From contig JADJZF010000004.1 of the NCBI GenBank assembly GCA_016719395.1, positions 62,001 through 126,000 on the forward strand: a stretch of 64,000 nt of DNA. Direction: 5' to 3'. This DNA is from Candidatus Amarobacter glycogenicus. GTDB lineage: Bacteria; Chloroflexota; Dehalococcoidia; Tepidiformales; Tepidiformaceae. Position 1 is the stretch's first letter. Every line of letters begins with the position of its first letter. A program made the position numbers and the translations under genes. Below, piece after piece: positions 24,795 through 33,442 of this stretch. The notes under the pieces were generated by a model. That model did not search any database. It was not told the origin of the DNA and saw only the letters and a program-made list of their open reading frames with translations.

Positions 24795-26807
24795 ATGACC
24801 TGGTTCAGCAATCTTCCTATCCGCGTCAAGCTGCTGGGCAGCTTCTCTCTTGCCATCGCCCTGATGGCCATCGCCACCATCTTCGCCCTCCGCTCGGCCA
24901 GCTCCGCCGCCGGCGCCACCAGCGACCTGTACAACGTTCAATTCAAGGGTCAGATGACCCTCGATGAAGCGAAGCAGGCGTTCCTGATGAGCAACATCAG
25001 CACGATGGACGCGCTGCTCGCTGAGGACCCCGGGGAAGCCGCCGAAGTCGTCGCCGAGGCCGAGGTCCATCAGACCCAGGCGCGGGCCACGCTCGCAGAC
25101 TACGCCGCGACCCAGGCCGACCCCGAGATTCGCTCGGTCATCGAAGAAGCGCTTGCGGCGACCGATGTGCTCCTCGAAATCCGCAAGGAAGTCTTCGCCT
25201 ACATCGTCGCCGGACGCACTGCCGAAGGGATCGATCTCAACGAGAACGGCGCGAACGGCAAGCCCTCGGGCGACAAGACGGCACAGGCAGTGGTGGACCT
25301 CCTCAACGAAGCCACCGTGCTCAGCCAGGGCCTCGCCGCCCAGGTACAGGATGATTCCGCGTCCTCGGCCAGTTCCGCAATCCGCAACTCGGCCATTCTC
25401 GGGGTCGTCGCCGCCCTCGTCGGGTTGGGACTCGCCTTCGTGATCAGCCAGGCTATCCGCAATGCCGTCGCCGGAGTCGTCGACCGCCTCCAGTCCATCG
25501 AGCAGAACTGCATCACCGATCTTTCCCAGGGGATGAGTGCCTTCGCGGCAGGCGATCTGACATTCGAAGTTCAGCCCACCACCCCAAGGATCCCTCGCCC
25601 ATCCCAGGATGAAGTCGGCCGCGCCGGCGCGACCATCAATGTCGTGCTCGACAAGCTCGCCGCTACCATCGCCACCTACAACGAAGCCCGCTTGAGCCTC
25701 TCGCGCATCGTCAGCGATGTTCGCACTGGCGCCGGCTCACTCCTCGATTCATCGGACTCGTTGAAGGAGTCGTCGGATCAGATGGCGGCCGCCACCAGCC
25801 AGATCGCCGAAGCCATCACCGACGTCACCCGTTCCGCCGTCAACCTCTCCGGCCTCTCACAGGAGTCCGCCCGGGAAGTCGAACAGGTTGCCGCTGGCTC
25901 CGTCCAGCTCGCCTCCGCCGCCCGCGCCAACGCGGATTCGGCCGGCGAAAGCAGCCTGGAAGCCAACCGCATGCAGGAAAGCATCCAGTATGTTTCGAGT
26001 TCCTCGGAGATGGTCGCCGCCTCTGCCGAACAGTCCCGGACCGCCGCCCAGAGCGGACAGGAAGCCGTCGCTCGTGCCATGACCTCTATGGAAGCGATCG
26101 CCGCGGCTGTCGTCCGCGCCGCTGAAACCGTCGGCCAGCTGGGAGAGTTCGGTCAACAGATCGGCGACATCGTGAAGACCATCGACGAGATTGCCGCCCA
26201 GACGAACCTCCTCGCGCTCAACGCCGCCATCGAAGCCGCCCGTGCCGGCGAACAGGGCCGCGGCTTCGCCGTCGTCGCAGAAAACGTCCGCTCGCTGGCC
26301 GAACGGTCCAGCGGCTCGACAAAGGAAATCGCCGACCTCATCGCCAAGGTCCAGTCCGCCACTCGCGAAGCAGTCGATGTCATGGCGGTCGGCGTCCGCG
26401 ATGTCGAAGCGGGCACCGAAGTGACCGCCGAAGCCGGCCGGGCTCTCGATTCCATCATCGCCTCGGTCCGCGAGTCCGCCGTCCAGATGCAACAGATCGC
26501 GAAAGACGTCCAGGAGCTCTCGGGCGCCGCCACGCGGATCGTCAACAGCGCCGGCCAGATCTCCCGGTCCGCAGGCGAATCGGCCGAGGCCGCCAGCTCC
26601 ATGGCGACCGGCACCAGCCGCGTGACTGAAGCCATCCTCCAGGTGTCGGCGACCAGCGAGGAGACCTCGGCTTCTGCCGAAGAAGTCTCCGCCTCCACCG
26701 AACAGCTCTCCGCCCAGTCGCAAGAGCTGGCGGCGACTGCGAGCCAGGTGAAGGTCGTCGCCGAGGGCCTCGATCAGGCAGTCGCCCGCTTCAAGATCGC
26801 CGCCTGA
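24795..26807 (+). CDS. Methyl-accepting chemotaxis protein
   Basis: 670 residues. TM1 is near 12-32 (LLGSFSLAIALMAIATIFAL), followed by a 170-residue helical sensor and TM2 (ILGVVAALVGLGLAFVISQA). A HAMP-like segment includes FAAGDLTFEVQP. The signalling tip DEIAAQTNLLALNAAIEAAR and AGEQGRGFAVVAEN sits near 460-495. The C-terminal coiled coil is close to the 20439 chemoreceptor while the sensor differs, so they share signalling output but sense different inputs. Confidence 0.95.
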   Translation: MTWFSNLPIRVKLLGSFSLAIALMAIATIFALRSASSAAGATSDLYNVQFKGQMTLDEAKQAFLMSNISTMDALLAEDPGEAAEVVAEAEVHQTQARATLADYAATQADPEIRSVIEEALAATDVLLEIRKEVFAYIVAGRTAEGIDLNENGANGKPSGDKTAQAVVDLLNEATVLSQGLAAQVQDDSASSASSAIRNSAILGVVAALVGLGLAFVISQAIRNAVAGVVDRLQSIEQNCITDLSQGMSAFAAGDLTFEVQPTTPRIPRPSQDEVGRAGATINVVLDKLAATIATYNEARLSLSRIVSDVRTGAGSLLDSSDSLKESSDQMAAATSQIAEAITDVTRSAVNLSGLSQESAREVEQVAAGSVQLASAARANADSAGESSLEANRMQESIQYVSSSSEMVAASAEQSRTAAQSGQEAVARAMTSMEAIAAAVVRAAETVGQLGEFGQQIGDIVKTIDEIAAQTNLLALNAAIEAARAGEQGRGFAVVAENVRSLAERSSGSTKEIADLIAKVQSATREAVDVMAVGVRDVEAGTEVTAEAGRALDSIIASVRESAVQMQQIAKDVQELSGAATRIVNSAGQISRSAGESAEAASSMATGTSRVTEAILQVSATSEETSASAEEVSASTEQLSAQSQELAATASQVKVVAEGLDQAVARFKIAA

Positions 26808-26826
26808 GCCGGCCCCGATGAGATGC

Positions 26827-26867
26827 GCGGGAGAGCGCAGGGCTGCCCTGCCTCTCCCCGCTCTTTT
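26827..26867 (+). terminator. Rho-independent terminator after the second MCP gene
   Basis: Long near-perfect arms (GCGGGAGAGCGCAGGGC, 26827-26843, and GCCCTGCCTCTCCCCGC, 26845-26861, with one bulge and the innermost bases unpaired) are followed by TCTTTTCTCC. It lies 20 bp after the MCP stop and separates it from the purH leader. Confidence 0.75.
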
Positions 26868-26911
26868 CTCCTTCCTCTTTCCTCCTTCCTCTTTCCTCTT
26901 TCCTCTTTATC
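26859..26911 (+). repeat. Polypyrimidine simple repeat (CCTCTTT-type)
   Basis: About 50 bases contain almost only C and T, built from repeated TCCTCTTT and TCCTTCC units. It sits between the MCP terminator and the ZTP riboswitch. Such a tract can slip in replication and may serve as a U-rich tail for the terminator. Confidence 0.8.
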
Positions 26912-26929
26912 GGTGCTACCATCCACTCT

Positions 26930-27006
26930 CCGGGCAACTGGCGAGTTCGCGGAGCACCGCGAGGGAACCCGGTCTATCGCATGGTCGCTCGCCTGGGCCG
27001 AAGGTC
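26930..27006 (+). promoter_or_regulatory. ZTP (pfl) riboswitch upstream of purH
   Basis: The conserved pfl-motif elements are present in order. P1 is CCGGG (26930-26934) with CCCGG (26968-26972). The core CTGGCG is at 26938-26943, an inner hairpin CGCGG/CCGCG at 26948-26961, then CGCCTGGGC at 26990-26998. GGCG (26940-26943) can form the diagnostic pseudoknot with CGCC (26990-26993). ZTP riboswitches sense ZMP/ZTP and control purine and folate genes, which fits purH. CCTCC at 27078-27082 can pair with the ribosome site GGAGG at 27098-27102, suggesting translational control. Confidence 0.88.
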
Positions 27007-27109
27007 TCGTCGCATACCCTGCGCACGGGGCCTTTCTCTTTCCCCCGGATGTGCGATGGCATTCGTTGCCCCTCGCTCCTCCCCCGTCGCTCCCACTGGA
27101 GGTGGACCC

Positions 27110-28687
27110 ATGCGCGCACTCCTCGGCGTTTACGACAAGACCGGAATCGAAGACTTCGCCCGTGGCCTCGTTGCCCTCGGCTGGGAGATCGTCTCCACCG
27201 GAGGCACCTTTGCCGCCCTGGAAAAGGCCGGTATCCCCGTCCGCAAAGTCGAGGACATCACCGGCTTCCCCGAAATGCTCGACGGCCGCGTCAAGACCCT
27301 CCACCCCGTCGTCCATGGAGGCATCCTCGCCCGGCGCGACCTGCCCGCCCACATGGCCGCCCTCGCCGCACACAACATTGGCGGCATCGACCTCGTCTGC
27401 TGCAACCTCTACCCGTTCGTCGCCACCGTCACCAAGCCCGGCGGTGTCAGCTTCGAAGAGGGCATCGAGAACATCGACATCGGCGGGCCGACGATGCTTC
27501 GCGCCGCCGCCAAGAACCACAATGACGTCATCGTGGTCGTCAGCCCCGGCGACTACGGGCCAATCCTCAACCACCTCAAGGACGACGGCGGCGTCTCGAA
27601 GGAGGCGCGCCTCCACCTGGCCTACAAGGCGTTCGCCCACACCGCCGCCTACGATTCCGCCGTCTCCGAGTGGCTCCACGGACAGGCCCACCCGGGCGGA
27701 ACGCCGGAGACACAGACGCTGCCCATGAAGCTCGCCCAGGAGCTCCGCTACGGCGAAAACCCCCATCAGTCGGCTGCCTTCTACACCGACCAGTCCCTCC
27801 GCGAGCACGGCCGCGGCGGCATCGCCACCGCCGTCCAGCACCACGGCAAAGAGATGTCCTACAACAACTACCTCGATGCCGACGCCGCCTGGAACTGCGT
27901 GAACGACTTCACCGGCCCGAGCTGCGTCATCGTGAAGCACACGAACCCTTGCGGCGTTGCCACTCGCGGTGACCTGCTGGAAGCCTACCGCCTCGCCGTC
28001 CGCGCCGACGCCACCAGCGCCTACGGCGGCATCGTCGCCTTCAATCGCATCGTCGATGAAGCACTGGCCCGCGAACTGCGCGAGTTCCGCAGCCCGAACG
28101 ACGGCGAGACGCGCATGTTCTACGAAATCGTCGTCGCCCCCGGTTACACGCCCGAGGGACTGACCGTCCTGAAGGGCAAGTCGAAGGACCTCCGCATCCT
28201 CGAAGCACAGCCTCACGCGCCCGGCGGCAAGTCGTACCGCCAGGTTGGCGGCGGCTGGCTCGTCCAGGACGCCGACGACCGCACCCCGGAGGAGATCGAG
28301 TTCAAGGTCGTCACTGAACGCCAGCCCACGCCGCAGGAACTCGAAGACCTGAAGTTCGCCTGGCGCTGTGTGAAGCATGTGAAGAGCAACGCCATCACCG
28401 TCGCCAGGGACGGCCGCCTTCTCGGCATGGGCAGCGGCCAGCCAAACCGTGTGAAGAGCGTGGAGATCGCCATGGAAAAAGCTGGCGATGAAGTCGCTGG
28501 CGCAGTCCTGGCCAGCGATGCCTTCTTCCCCTTCGCCTGGGGCGACTCCATCGAGAAGGCCTGCCAGGCCGGGATCAAGGTCATCGTCCACCCCGGCGGC
28601 TCCCTCCGCGACCAGGATGGCATCGACTGCTGCAACCAGTACGGCGTAACCATGGTCCTCACCGGCACCCGCCACTTCCGGCACTGA
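27110..28687 (+). CDS. purH: Bifunctional AICAR formyltransferase/IMP cyclohydrolase
   Basis: 525 residues from ATG 27110 with GGAGG upstream. The MGS-like N-terminal cyclohydrolase domain has GWEIVSTGGTFAALEKAGIP and DGRVKTLHPVVHGGILARRD. The transformylase part has ELRYGENPHQSAAFYT, the catalytic KHTNPCGVA, ADATSAYGGIVAFNR and HPGGSLRDQDGIDCCNQYG. It catalyses the last two steps of IMP synthesis. The ZTP riboswitch senses its own substrate ZMP (AICAR). It is full length. Confidence 0.97.
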   Translation: MRALLGVYDKTGIEDFARGLVALGWEIVSTGGTFAALEKAGIPVRKVEDITGFPEMLDGRVKTLHPVVHGGILARRDLPAHMAALAAHNIGGIDLVCCNLYPFVATVTKPGGVSFEEGIENIDIGGPTMLRAAAKNHNDVIVVVSPGDYGPILNHLKDDGGVSKEARLHLAYKAFAHTAAYDSAVSEWLHGQAHPGGTPETQTLPMKLAQELRYGENPHQSAAFYTDQSLREHGRGGIATAVQHHGKEMSYNNYLDADAAWNCVNDFTGPSCVIVKHTNPCGVATRGDLLEAYRLAVRADATSAYGGIVAFNRIVDEALARELREFRSPNDGETRMFYEIVVAPGYTPEGLTVLKGKSKDLRILEAQPHAPGGKSYRQVGGGWLVQDADDRTPEEIEFKVVTERQPTPQELEDLKFAWRCVKHVKSNAITVARDGRLLGMGSGQPNRVKSVEIAMEKAGDEVAGAVLASDAFFPFAWGDSIEKACQAGIKVIVHPGGSLRDQDGIDCCNQYGVTMVLTGTRHFRH

Positions 28688-28728
28688 AAGGGCGCCCGCG
28701 CCGGAACCCCAGCGGGCCCGGCCCCACC

Positions 28729-29116
28729 CCGGCGGGCCAGTCGCCCGCGTGCGCACCCCAACCCGGAACCCCCCGCGGCCACCGAACTCGAACGCCGCCT
28801 CCAACCCGAGGCGGGCCAGTCATGGCCAGCGTGCGCACCCCAACCGGAACCCCCCGGCGGCCACCAAACTCGCCCGCCTCCCCCACTCCGAGGCGGGCCA
28901 GCCATGGCCCGCGTGCGCACCCCAACCCGGAACCCCCGCGGCCACCAAACTCGCCCGCCGCGCTCACCCCGAGGCGGGCCAGCCATGGCCCGCGTGCGCA
29001 CCCCAACCCGGAACCCCCGCGGCCACCAAACTCGCCCGCTGCCCCCACCCCGAGGCGGGCCAGTCATGGCCCGCGTGCGTACCCCAACCCGGAACCCCCG
29101 CGGCCACCAAACTCGC
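28729..29116. repeat. Tandem intergenic repeat, five units of about 80 bp
   Basis: Units start near 28729, 28808, 28890, 28971 and 29052. The core is GAGGCGGGCCAGCCATGGCC followed by CGCGTGCGCACCCCAACCCG, then a variable end with GCGGCCACCAAACTCGC. GCGGGCCA/TGGCCCGC forms a perfect 8-bp stem with a 4-base loop in the best copies. The array follows the purH stop and shares its core with 33443. No open frame here looks like a real gene. Confidence 0.9.
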
Positions 29117-29182
29117 ACCGCCCGGTGGATCCGAGTGTCCCGCATGACAACAATGCCCCAAACAAACCATCAGGGGCATGAA

Positions 29183-29952
29183 ATGCAGTTCACTTCCGAA
29201 GTCACGGAAATGGGAGTCACCGAGCGCGCGTTCGCGCTGGAGGTCGCCGGCGAACGCGTACCGGGCATCGTCTGGACGCCTGAAGGTGCGGCCGGCCCAC
29301 GTCCCGTGGTCCTCATGGGCCATGGCGGCACGCAGCACAAGCGGGTCGATACCCTGCTGGCCCGAGCTCGGTCCTACGCCCGGCATCAGCGCTGGGCGGT
29401 AGTCGCCATCGACGCGCCGGCCCACGGCGAAAGGACGACGCCGGAGGCGGCGGCCGCCGCCCGGACGAACCTCCAGGCGCGCATCGGGTCGCGCACGCAA
29501 GGTTTCGATCCGGAGGCCGCCCGCCAGATGATGAAACGCACGCTGCAGGCCGTGCCGGAATGGCAGGCCACCCTCGACGCCGTCCGACCATCCCCGGGGT
29601 GGGCGAGGGGCCGGTCGGCTATTGGGGCGTCTCCATGGGCACGTCCATAGGTGTGCCATTTCTCGCCGCCGAGCCGCGGGTGCAGTGTGCCGTCCTCGGC
29701 CTCAACGGCCTGCGCCCGGGAGCGGACGAATTCGCCCGGCAGGCAGCCAGCATCACGATCCCGCTGCTCTTTGTCTTCCAGCGCCACGATGAGCTGGTAA
29801 ACGTCGAGGCCGGGCTCGCACTCTTTGACGCCTTCGGCGCCAAAGAAAAGACCATGCACATCAACCCCGGCGGTCACGTCGGCATCCCGGCTCACGAACG
29901 CGAAGAATTCGAAAGGTTCTTCCTCCGCCACCTCGGGCCGGGCGGCGAGTAG
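29183..29952 (+). pseudogene. Dienelactone-hydrolase-like alpha/beta hydrolase, one frameshift
   Basis: The first frame from ATG 29183 reads PRPVVLMGHGGTQHKRVDTL and WAVVAIDAPAHGERTTPEAA. Near 29589 the frame shifts by one and continues IPGVGEGPVGYWGVSMGTSI (nucleophile elbow GVSMG), then LLFVFQRHDELVNVEAG (acid) and INPGGHVGIPAHE (His). All triad parts are present across the join, in a CCATCCCCGGGG context, so this is more likely a sequencing indel than a dead gene. Total about 256 residues. Confidence 0.75.
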
Positions 29953-30011
29953 CGCCTCGTTCGTTCCCTGCTCCCTGCCTCGCGGCGCCGGGCTCACCGC
30001 CCGGGCGGTCC

Positions 30012-30536
30012 CTACGCGCCCGCTTTCTTCCGTTCGCGATACGCCTTCATCTTCGCCCGAGTCCCGCACAAGCCCCATGCGCACCACTTCTTCGAACCGT
30101 TCTTCGATTCGTCGTAGTAGGCCCAGCCGCACCCCTGGCACGCCTTGAAGCGGCCGAACTCGCCTTCCACCGTCGCCCGGTAGGCGATGGCCAGGAACTG
30201 GGCGAGGGCCCGCGGCACACCGGACCCCCCGGGCTCGACCTGGAGCCCGCCCGCCGGCCCGGCCGTTACCTTCAGTGGGGCTCGCGCGTTGAGTTCTTCG
30301 ATGGCCGAATGGGTGCGAGGGTCCAGGGGGTAGCCGCTGTTGGCGACGCACATCGCACGGGCCGCCGCCCGCGAATGCCGTGCCAGCCGGACATCGTCTT
30401 CGGTTACCGCCTCGTCCCCGTCGAGCATGCCCAGGCCGGTCAGCCAATCCTTCAGCTTGCCGGGAGTGTCGATAGAGTCGGTCTCGTCACGGGTCCACAG
30501 GAATTGCAGGAAAAGATCGCGGTCGGCCGGGTCCAT
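30012..30536 (-). CDS. CGNR zinc-finger (ABATE-domain) transcriptional regulator
   Basis: 174 residues from ATG 30536. The N-terminal ABATE-like stress domain includes DLFLQFLWTRDETDSIDTPG and WLTGLGMLDGD. The C-terminal zinc finger is GRFKACQGCGWAYYDESKNG then SKKWCAWGLCGTRAKMKAY. The usual CGNR tetrapeptide is CGTR here (Asn to Thr). The family are presumed DNA-binding stress regulators. It is divergent from the 72-residue gene at 30655, with a shared promoter region. Confidence 0.88.
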   Translation of the reverse strand: MDPADRDLFLQFLWTRDETDSIDTPGKLKDWLTGLGMLDGDEAVTEDDVRLARHSRAAARAMCVANSGYPLDPRTHSAIEELNARAPLKVTAGPAGGLQVEPGGSGVPRALAQFLAIAYRATVEGEFGRFKACQGCGWAYYDESKNGSKKWCAWGLCGTRAKMKAYRERKKAGA

Positions 30537-30588
30537 CACCGCTTCACGATACCACAAGTGGTTCCATAAGCGTAACCAGCAATTGGTA

Positions 30589-30618
30589 TTGACAGGTAAC
30601 GTTGCTACCGGCTAACTT
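30589..30618 (+). promoter_or_regulatory. Sigma70-type promoter with operator-like repeat in the spacer
   Basis: A consensus -35 TTGACA (30589-30594) is followed after 18 bp by TAACTT (30613-30618). The spacer contains the imperfect palindrome GGTAAC-GTT-GCTACC (30595-30609), placed where a repressor would block polymerase. It drives the 72-residue gene at 30655. The divergent CGNR regulator is the obvious candidate to bind. Confidence 0.6.
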
Positions 30619-30654
30619 CGAATAGCAGTAACGGAACGAAAGGAGCCGACCACC

Positions 30655-30873
30655 ATGGAATACACCTACCTTGCCCGCGAACGGCTGGACAACTTCGAAC
30701 GCGAGCACCGGGCGCTGTACCTCGTCGCCGAGGCCCAGCGCCTTGGCCTCGTACGCCGCCGGTCGCTGGCTGCCAGCGTCGACGGCCTTCTCATCCGGGC
30801 GGGGAAGGGCGCCCGCCGCCGCCAGGCCCGCCGCGAATACGCCGCCGCCAACAACCGAAGCCTCGCTTCCTAA
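30655..30873 (+). CDS. Small basic helical protein
   Basis: 72 residues with AAAGGAG eleven bases upstream of the ATG. The sequence is a highly charged helix: ARERLDNFEREHRALYLVAE, RLGLVRRRSLAASVDGLLIR and KGARRRQARREYAAANNRSL. No family is recognised. A strong promoter, a good ribosome site and a downstream terminator make it a well-supported monocistronic gene beside a stress regulator. Confidence 0.65.
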   Translation: MEYTYLARERLDNFEREHRALYLVAEAQRLGLVRRRSLAASVDGLLIRAGKGARRRQARREYAAANNRSLAS

Positions 30874-30900
30874 CCGTCCCCGCCAAGTTCACCCACAGCG

Positions 30901-30927
30901 GACGCCGGCTGCAGCGCAGCCGGCGTC
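30901..30927 (+). terminator. Terminator-like hairpin after the 72-residue gene
   Basis: A perfect 12-bp stem, GACGCCGGCTGC (30901-30912) and GCAGCCGGCGTC (30916-30927) with an AGC loop, is followed by only a short T run (TTCGCG). It lies 27 bp after the stop. Confidence 0.65.
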
Positions 30928-30975
30928 TTCGCGCCCGGCACCGACTGTGGCGAGCCCGTATAGTCCACTCCTGCG

Positions 30976-33426
30976 ATGCCCGAAGCCGCCGGCCCTCTCG
31001 CGGGTCTCCTTGCCGTCGATTTCGCCACACCCCGCGCCGAACTCGCGGGGAGGATGCTGGCCGAACTCGGGGCCACCGTCATCAAGGTCGAACCGCCCGG
31101 CGGCGCGCCGGCGCGCTTCTTCCCCCCGTTCGATGAAGCGAAGCCGCGCGGCCCCGAAACCTCGCTCTATTGGGCCTCCGTCGCTAACGGCAAGAAGAGC
31201 GTCGTCATTGACATCGAAGACGCGGAGGACCGCCGCAAACTCGATCCCCTCCTCCAGCAGGCCGACTTCGTCATCGAGAGCTTCGACCCCGGTTACATGG
31301 CTGGCCTCGGGCTCGGGTACGTACAACTCGCCGCCGTCAACCCGCGCGTCATCTATGCCTCCGTCACGCCCTATGGCCAGGCAGGCCCGGATGCCCTCAG
31401 TCCCGCGACCGACCTGACGATCGAAGCTGCCGGCGCCCTCGTTGGCCTCCAGGGAGATGCTGACCGGCCACCCGTGCCCGTCGGATACCCGCAGGCATCC
31501 TTCCACGGTGGCGCCCAGGCTGCCGCCGACTGCCTCGTCGCCCTCAACGAACGTGAACGCTCCGGGCGTGGGCAGCACCTCGACGTCTCCATGCAGGCCG
31601 CAATGGTCTGGACCCTGATGAGCGCCACTGGCTATCCCCCCAATACTGGAAACGACCCACCCGTCAGCGGGCCGAACCGGCTCGTCCCGCTCCCCTCGCC
31701 GCTGCCGGGCATCGCCCTCCCCCGCCAGTGGGAGTGCGCCGATGGATACGTCACCGTCCAGCTCGTCGGCGGGCGCGTCGGCAAGACGCCGCTCCATTCC
31801 GTCCTCCAGTGGGCTGAAGCTGATGGTCTCGTCCCGGCCGAGCTGCGCGGGCGCAACTGGTCCACCTGGGCCGCCGATCTCATGGCCGGGACGCTCACAC
31901 TCGAAGATGCGAAGCTCGCGCTCGAAGCTGTCCGCGCCTGTTTCAAGCTCCACACGCAACACGAACTCATGCAGATGGGCACCGATGCCGGCCTCCTCCT
32001 GGCGCCGATCCTGCGCATCGATGGCCTCCTCTCCGATCCCCAGCTGAGGTCCCGCGACTACTGGGTCAGCGTCGAAGGCCGCACCCAGCCCGGTATCCCG
32101 GTCCGCCTCTCCGGCACGCCCATGGCGCCGCCCCAGCGCCCGCCGCGTCTCGGCGAACACCAGGATATCCTCGCTTCCTTCGCCCCCCGGCCGCAGGTGC
32201 CGTCTCCCCCGAAGGTCGCGCGGCGCCGCGCATTCGAAGGGCTCAAAGTCGCCGATTTCGCCTGGATCGGCGTCGGCCCCATCGTCTCGAAGGCGCTCGC
32301 CGACCATGGTGCGACCGTCGTCCACATCGAGTCGTTCAGCCGCCCCGACCTGCTCCGCACCATCCCGCCGTTCAAGGACAACGTCCCCGGGCTCGACCAC
32401 GCCCAGTTCATGGCGAACTTCAACAGTTCGAAGCTCGGTATCAACCTCAACCTCCAGAGTGAGGCCGGCTTCGAACTCGCCCGGAAGCTCGTCGCCTGGG
32501 CGGATGTCGTAACGGAAAGCTTCACGGCCGGCGCCATCGCCCGCCTCGGCCTCAGCTACGAAGAGGTCTCGAAGGACCGCCCGGAACTCGTGATGTTCAG
32601 CACCTGTCTCCGCGGACAGACCGGCCCGCAACGTTCCTACGGCGGCTACGGCGGCCAGGGCGCCGCCCTCGCCGGCATCTACGGCATCACCGGCTGGCCG
32701 GACCGCATCCCCCACGGCCCCTGGGGCGCCTACACCGATTTCGTCGCGCCCCGCTACGGCGTCGCTGCCATCGCCGCCGCCATCCGCCACCGCAACCTGA
32801 CCGGCGAGGGCCAGCACATCGACCTCGCCCAGGTAGAAGCCGCCATCCACTTCATCGAACCGGCCGTCCTCGATTACACCGTGAACGGTCGCCTCGCTCC
32901 TCCCGCCGGCCACGAATCGCTCTACGCCAGCCCCCACGGCGTCTATCGCTGCCAGGGCGTTGAGCGTTACGTCGCCATCGCTTGCGAAACGGCGCAGCAG
33001 TGGCAAAACCTCCTTGCCGTCGCCCCGCTCGCCGCCTTCGCCGATGCCAGGTTCGACCAGCTCGAAGCGCGCCTCGCCCACGACCGCGAGATCGACGCCG
33101 CCCTCGAAGCCTGGTGCGCCGGCTTCGACCGCGACGACCTGACCGCCCTCCTGAAGCGCTCCGGCGTCCCCGCCGCCGCCGTCCTCCGCCCGTCCGAGCT
33201 CTACACCGACGCCCAGCTCGCCCACCGCGACTTCTTCAAGGTCCTCAACCACACCGCGATGGGCCCAACCCCCTACGACGGCCCTGTCACCCTCTTCAGC
33301 GAAACCCCGCCGGCCTATACCGCCGCCCCCTGCCTCGGCGAACACACCGAGCAAGTCCTCCGCGAAGTTCTCGGCCTCAGCGAAGACGAAATCAGCAGCT
33401 ACGCCCTCCGCGGCGCCATCACCTGA
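30976..33426 (+). CDS. Two-domain CaiB/BaiF (family III) CoA-transferase
   Basis: 816 residues, about twice the family length, because two CaiB domains are fused (about 1-400 and 415-816). Each has the entry motif (GRMLAELGATVIKVEPPGG; SKALADHGATVVHIESFSR) and the RxxxGxGQHxD motif (RERSGRGQHLDVS; RHRNLTGEGQHIDLA). The catalytic Asp region is YTDFVAPRYG in the second half, but YPQASFHGG in the first, where Gln replaces Asp. So the second domain is likely the active one. It would move CoA between carboxylic acids in catabolism. Confidence 0.9.
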   Translation: MPEAAGPLAGLLAVDFATPRAELAGRMLAELGATVIKVEPPGGAPARFFPPFDEAKPRGPETSLYWASVANGKKSVVIDIEDAEDRRKLDPLLQQADFVIESFDPGYMAGLGLGYVQLAAVNPRVIYASVTPYGQAGPDALSPATDLTIEAAGALVGLQGDADRPPVPVGYPQASFHGGAQAAADCLVALNERERSGRGQHLDVSMQAAMVWTLMSATGYPPNTGNDPPVSGPNRLVPLPSPLPGIALPRQWECADGYVTVQLVGGRVGKTPLHSVLQWAEADGLVPAELRGRNWSTWAADLMAGTLTLEDAKLALEAVRACFKLHTQHELMQMGTDAGLLLAPILRIDGLLSDPQLRSRDYWVSVEGRTQPGIPVRLSGTPMAPPQRPPRLGEHQDILASFAPRPQVPSPPKVARRRAFEGLKVADFAWIGVGPIVSKALADHGATVVHIESFSRPDLLRTIPPFKDNVPGLDHAQFMANFNSSKLGINLNLQSEAGFELARKLVAWADVVTESFTAGAIARLGLSYEEVSKDRPELVMFSTCLRGQTGPQRSYGGYGGQGAALAGIYGITGWPDRIPHGPWGAYTDFVAPRYGVAAIAAAIRHRNLTGEGQHIDLAQVEAAIHFIEPAVLDYTVNGRLAPPAGHESLYASPHGVYRCQGVERYVAIACETAQQWQNLLAVAPLAAFADARFDQLEARLAHDREIDAALEAWCAGFDRDDLTALLKRSGVPAAAVLRPSELYTDAQLAHRDFFKVLNHTAMGPTPYDGPVTLFSETPPAYTAAPCLGEHTEQVLREVLGLSEDEISSYALRGAIT

Positions 33427-33442
33427 ACCAAACCCCCTCCCT

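Noticed and set aside
26774..28804. A 676-codon minus-strand frame opposite purH
   Set aside because: It reads through the C/T tract as Lys/Glu/Arg repeats and has no domain; purH on the other strand is certain.
28729..29116. CRISPR array
   Set aside because: The 80-bp units have no unique spacers and no cas genes are near; the whole unit is repeated.
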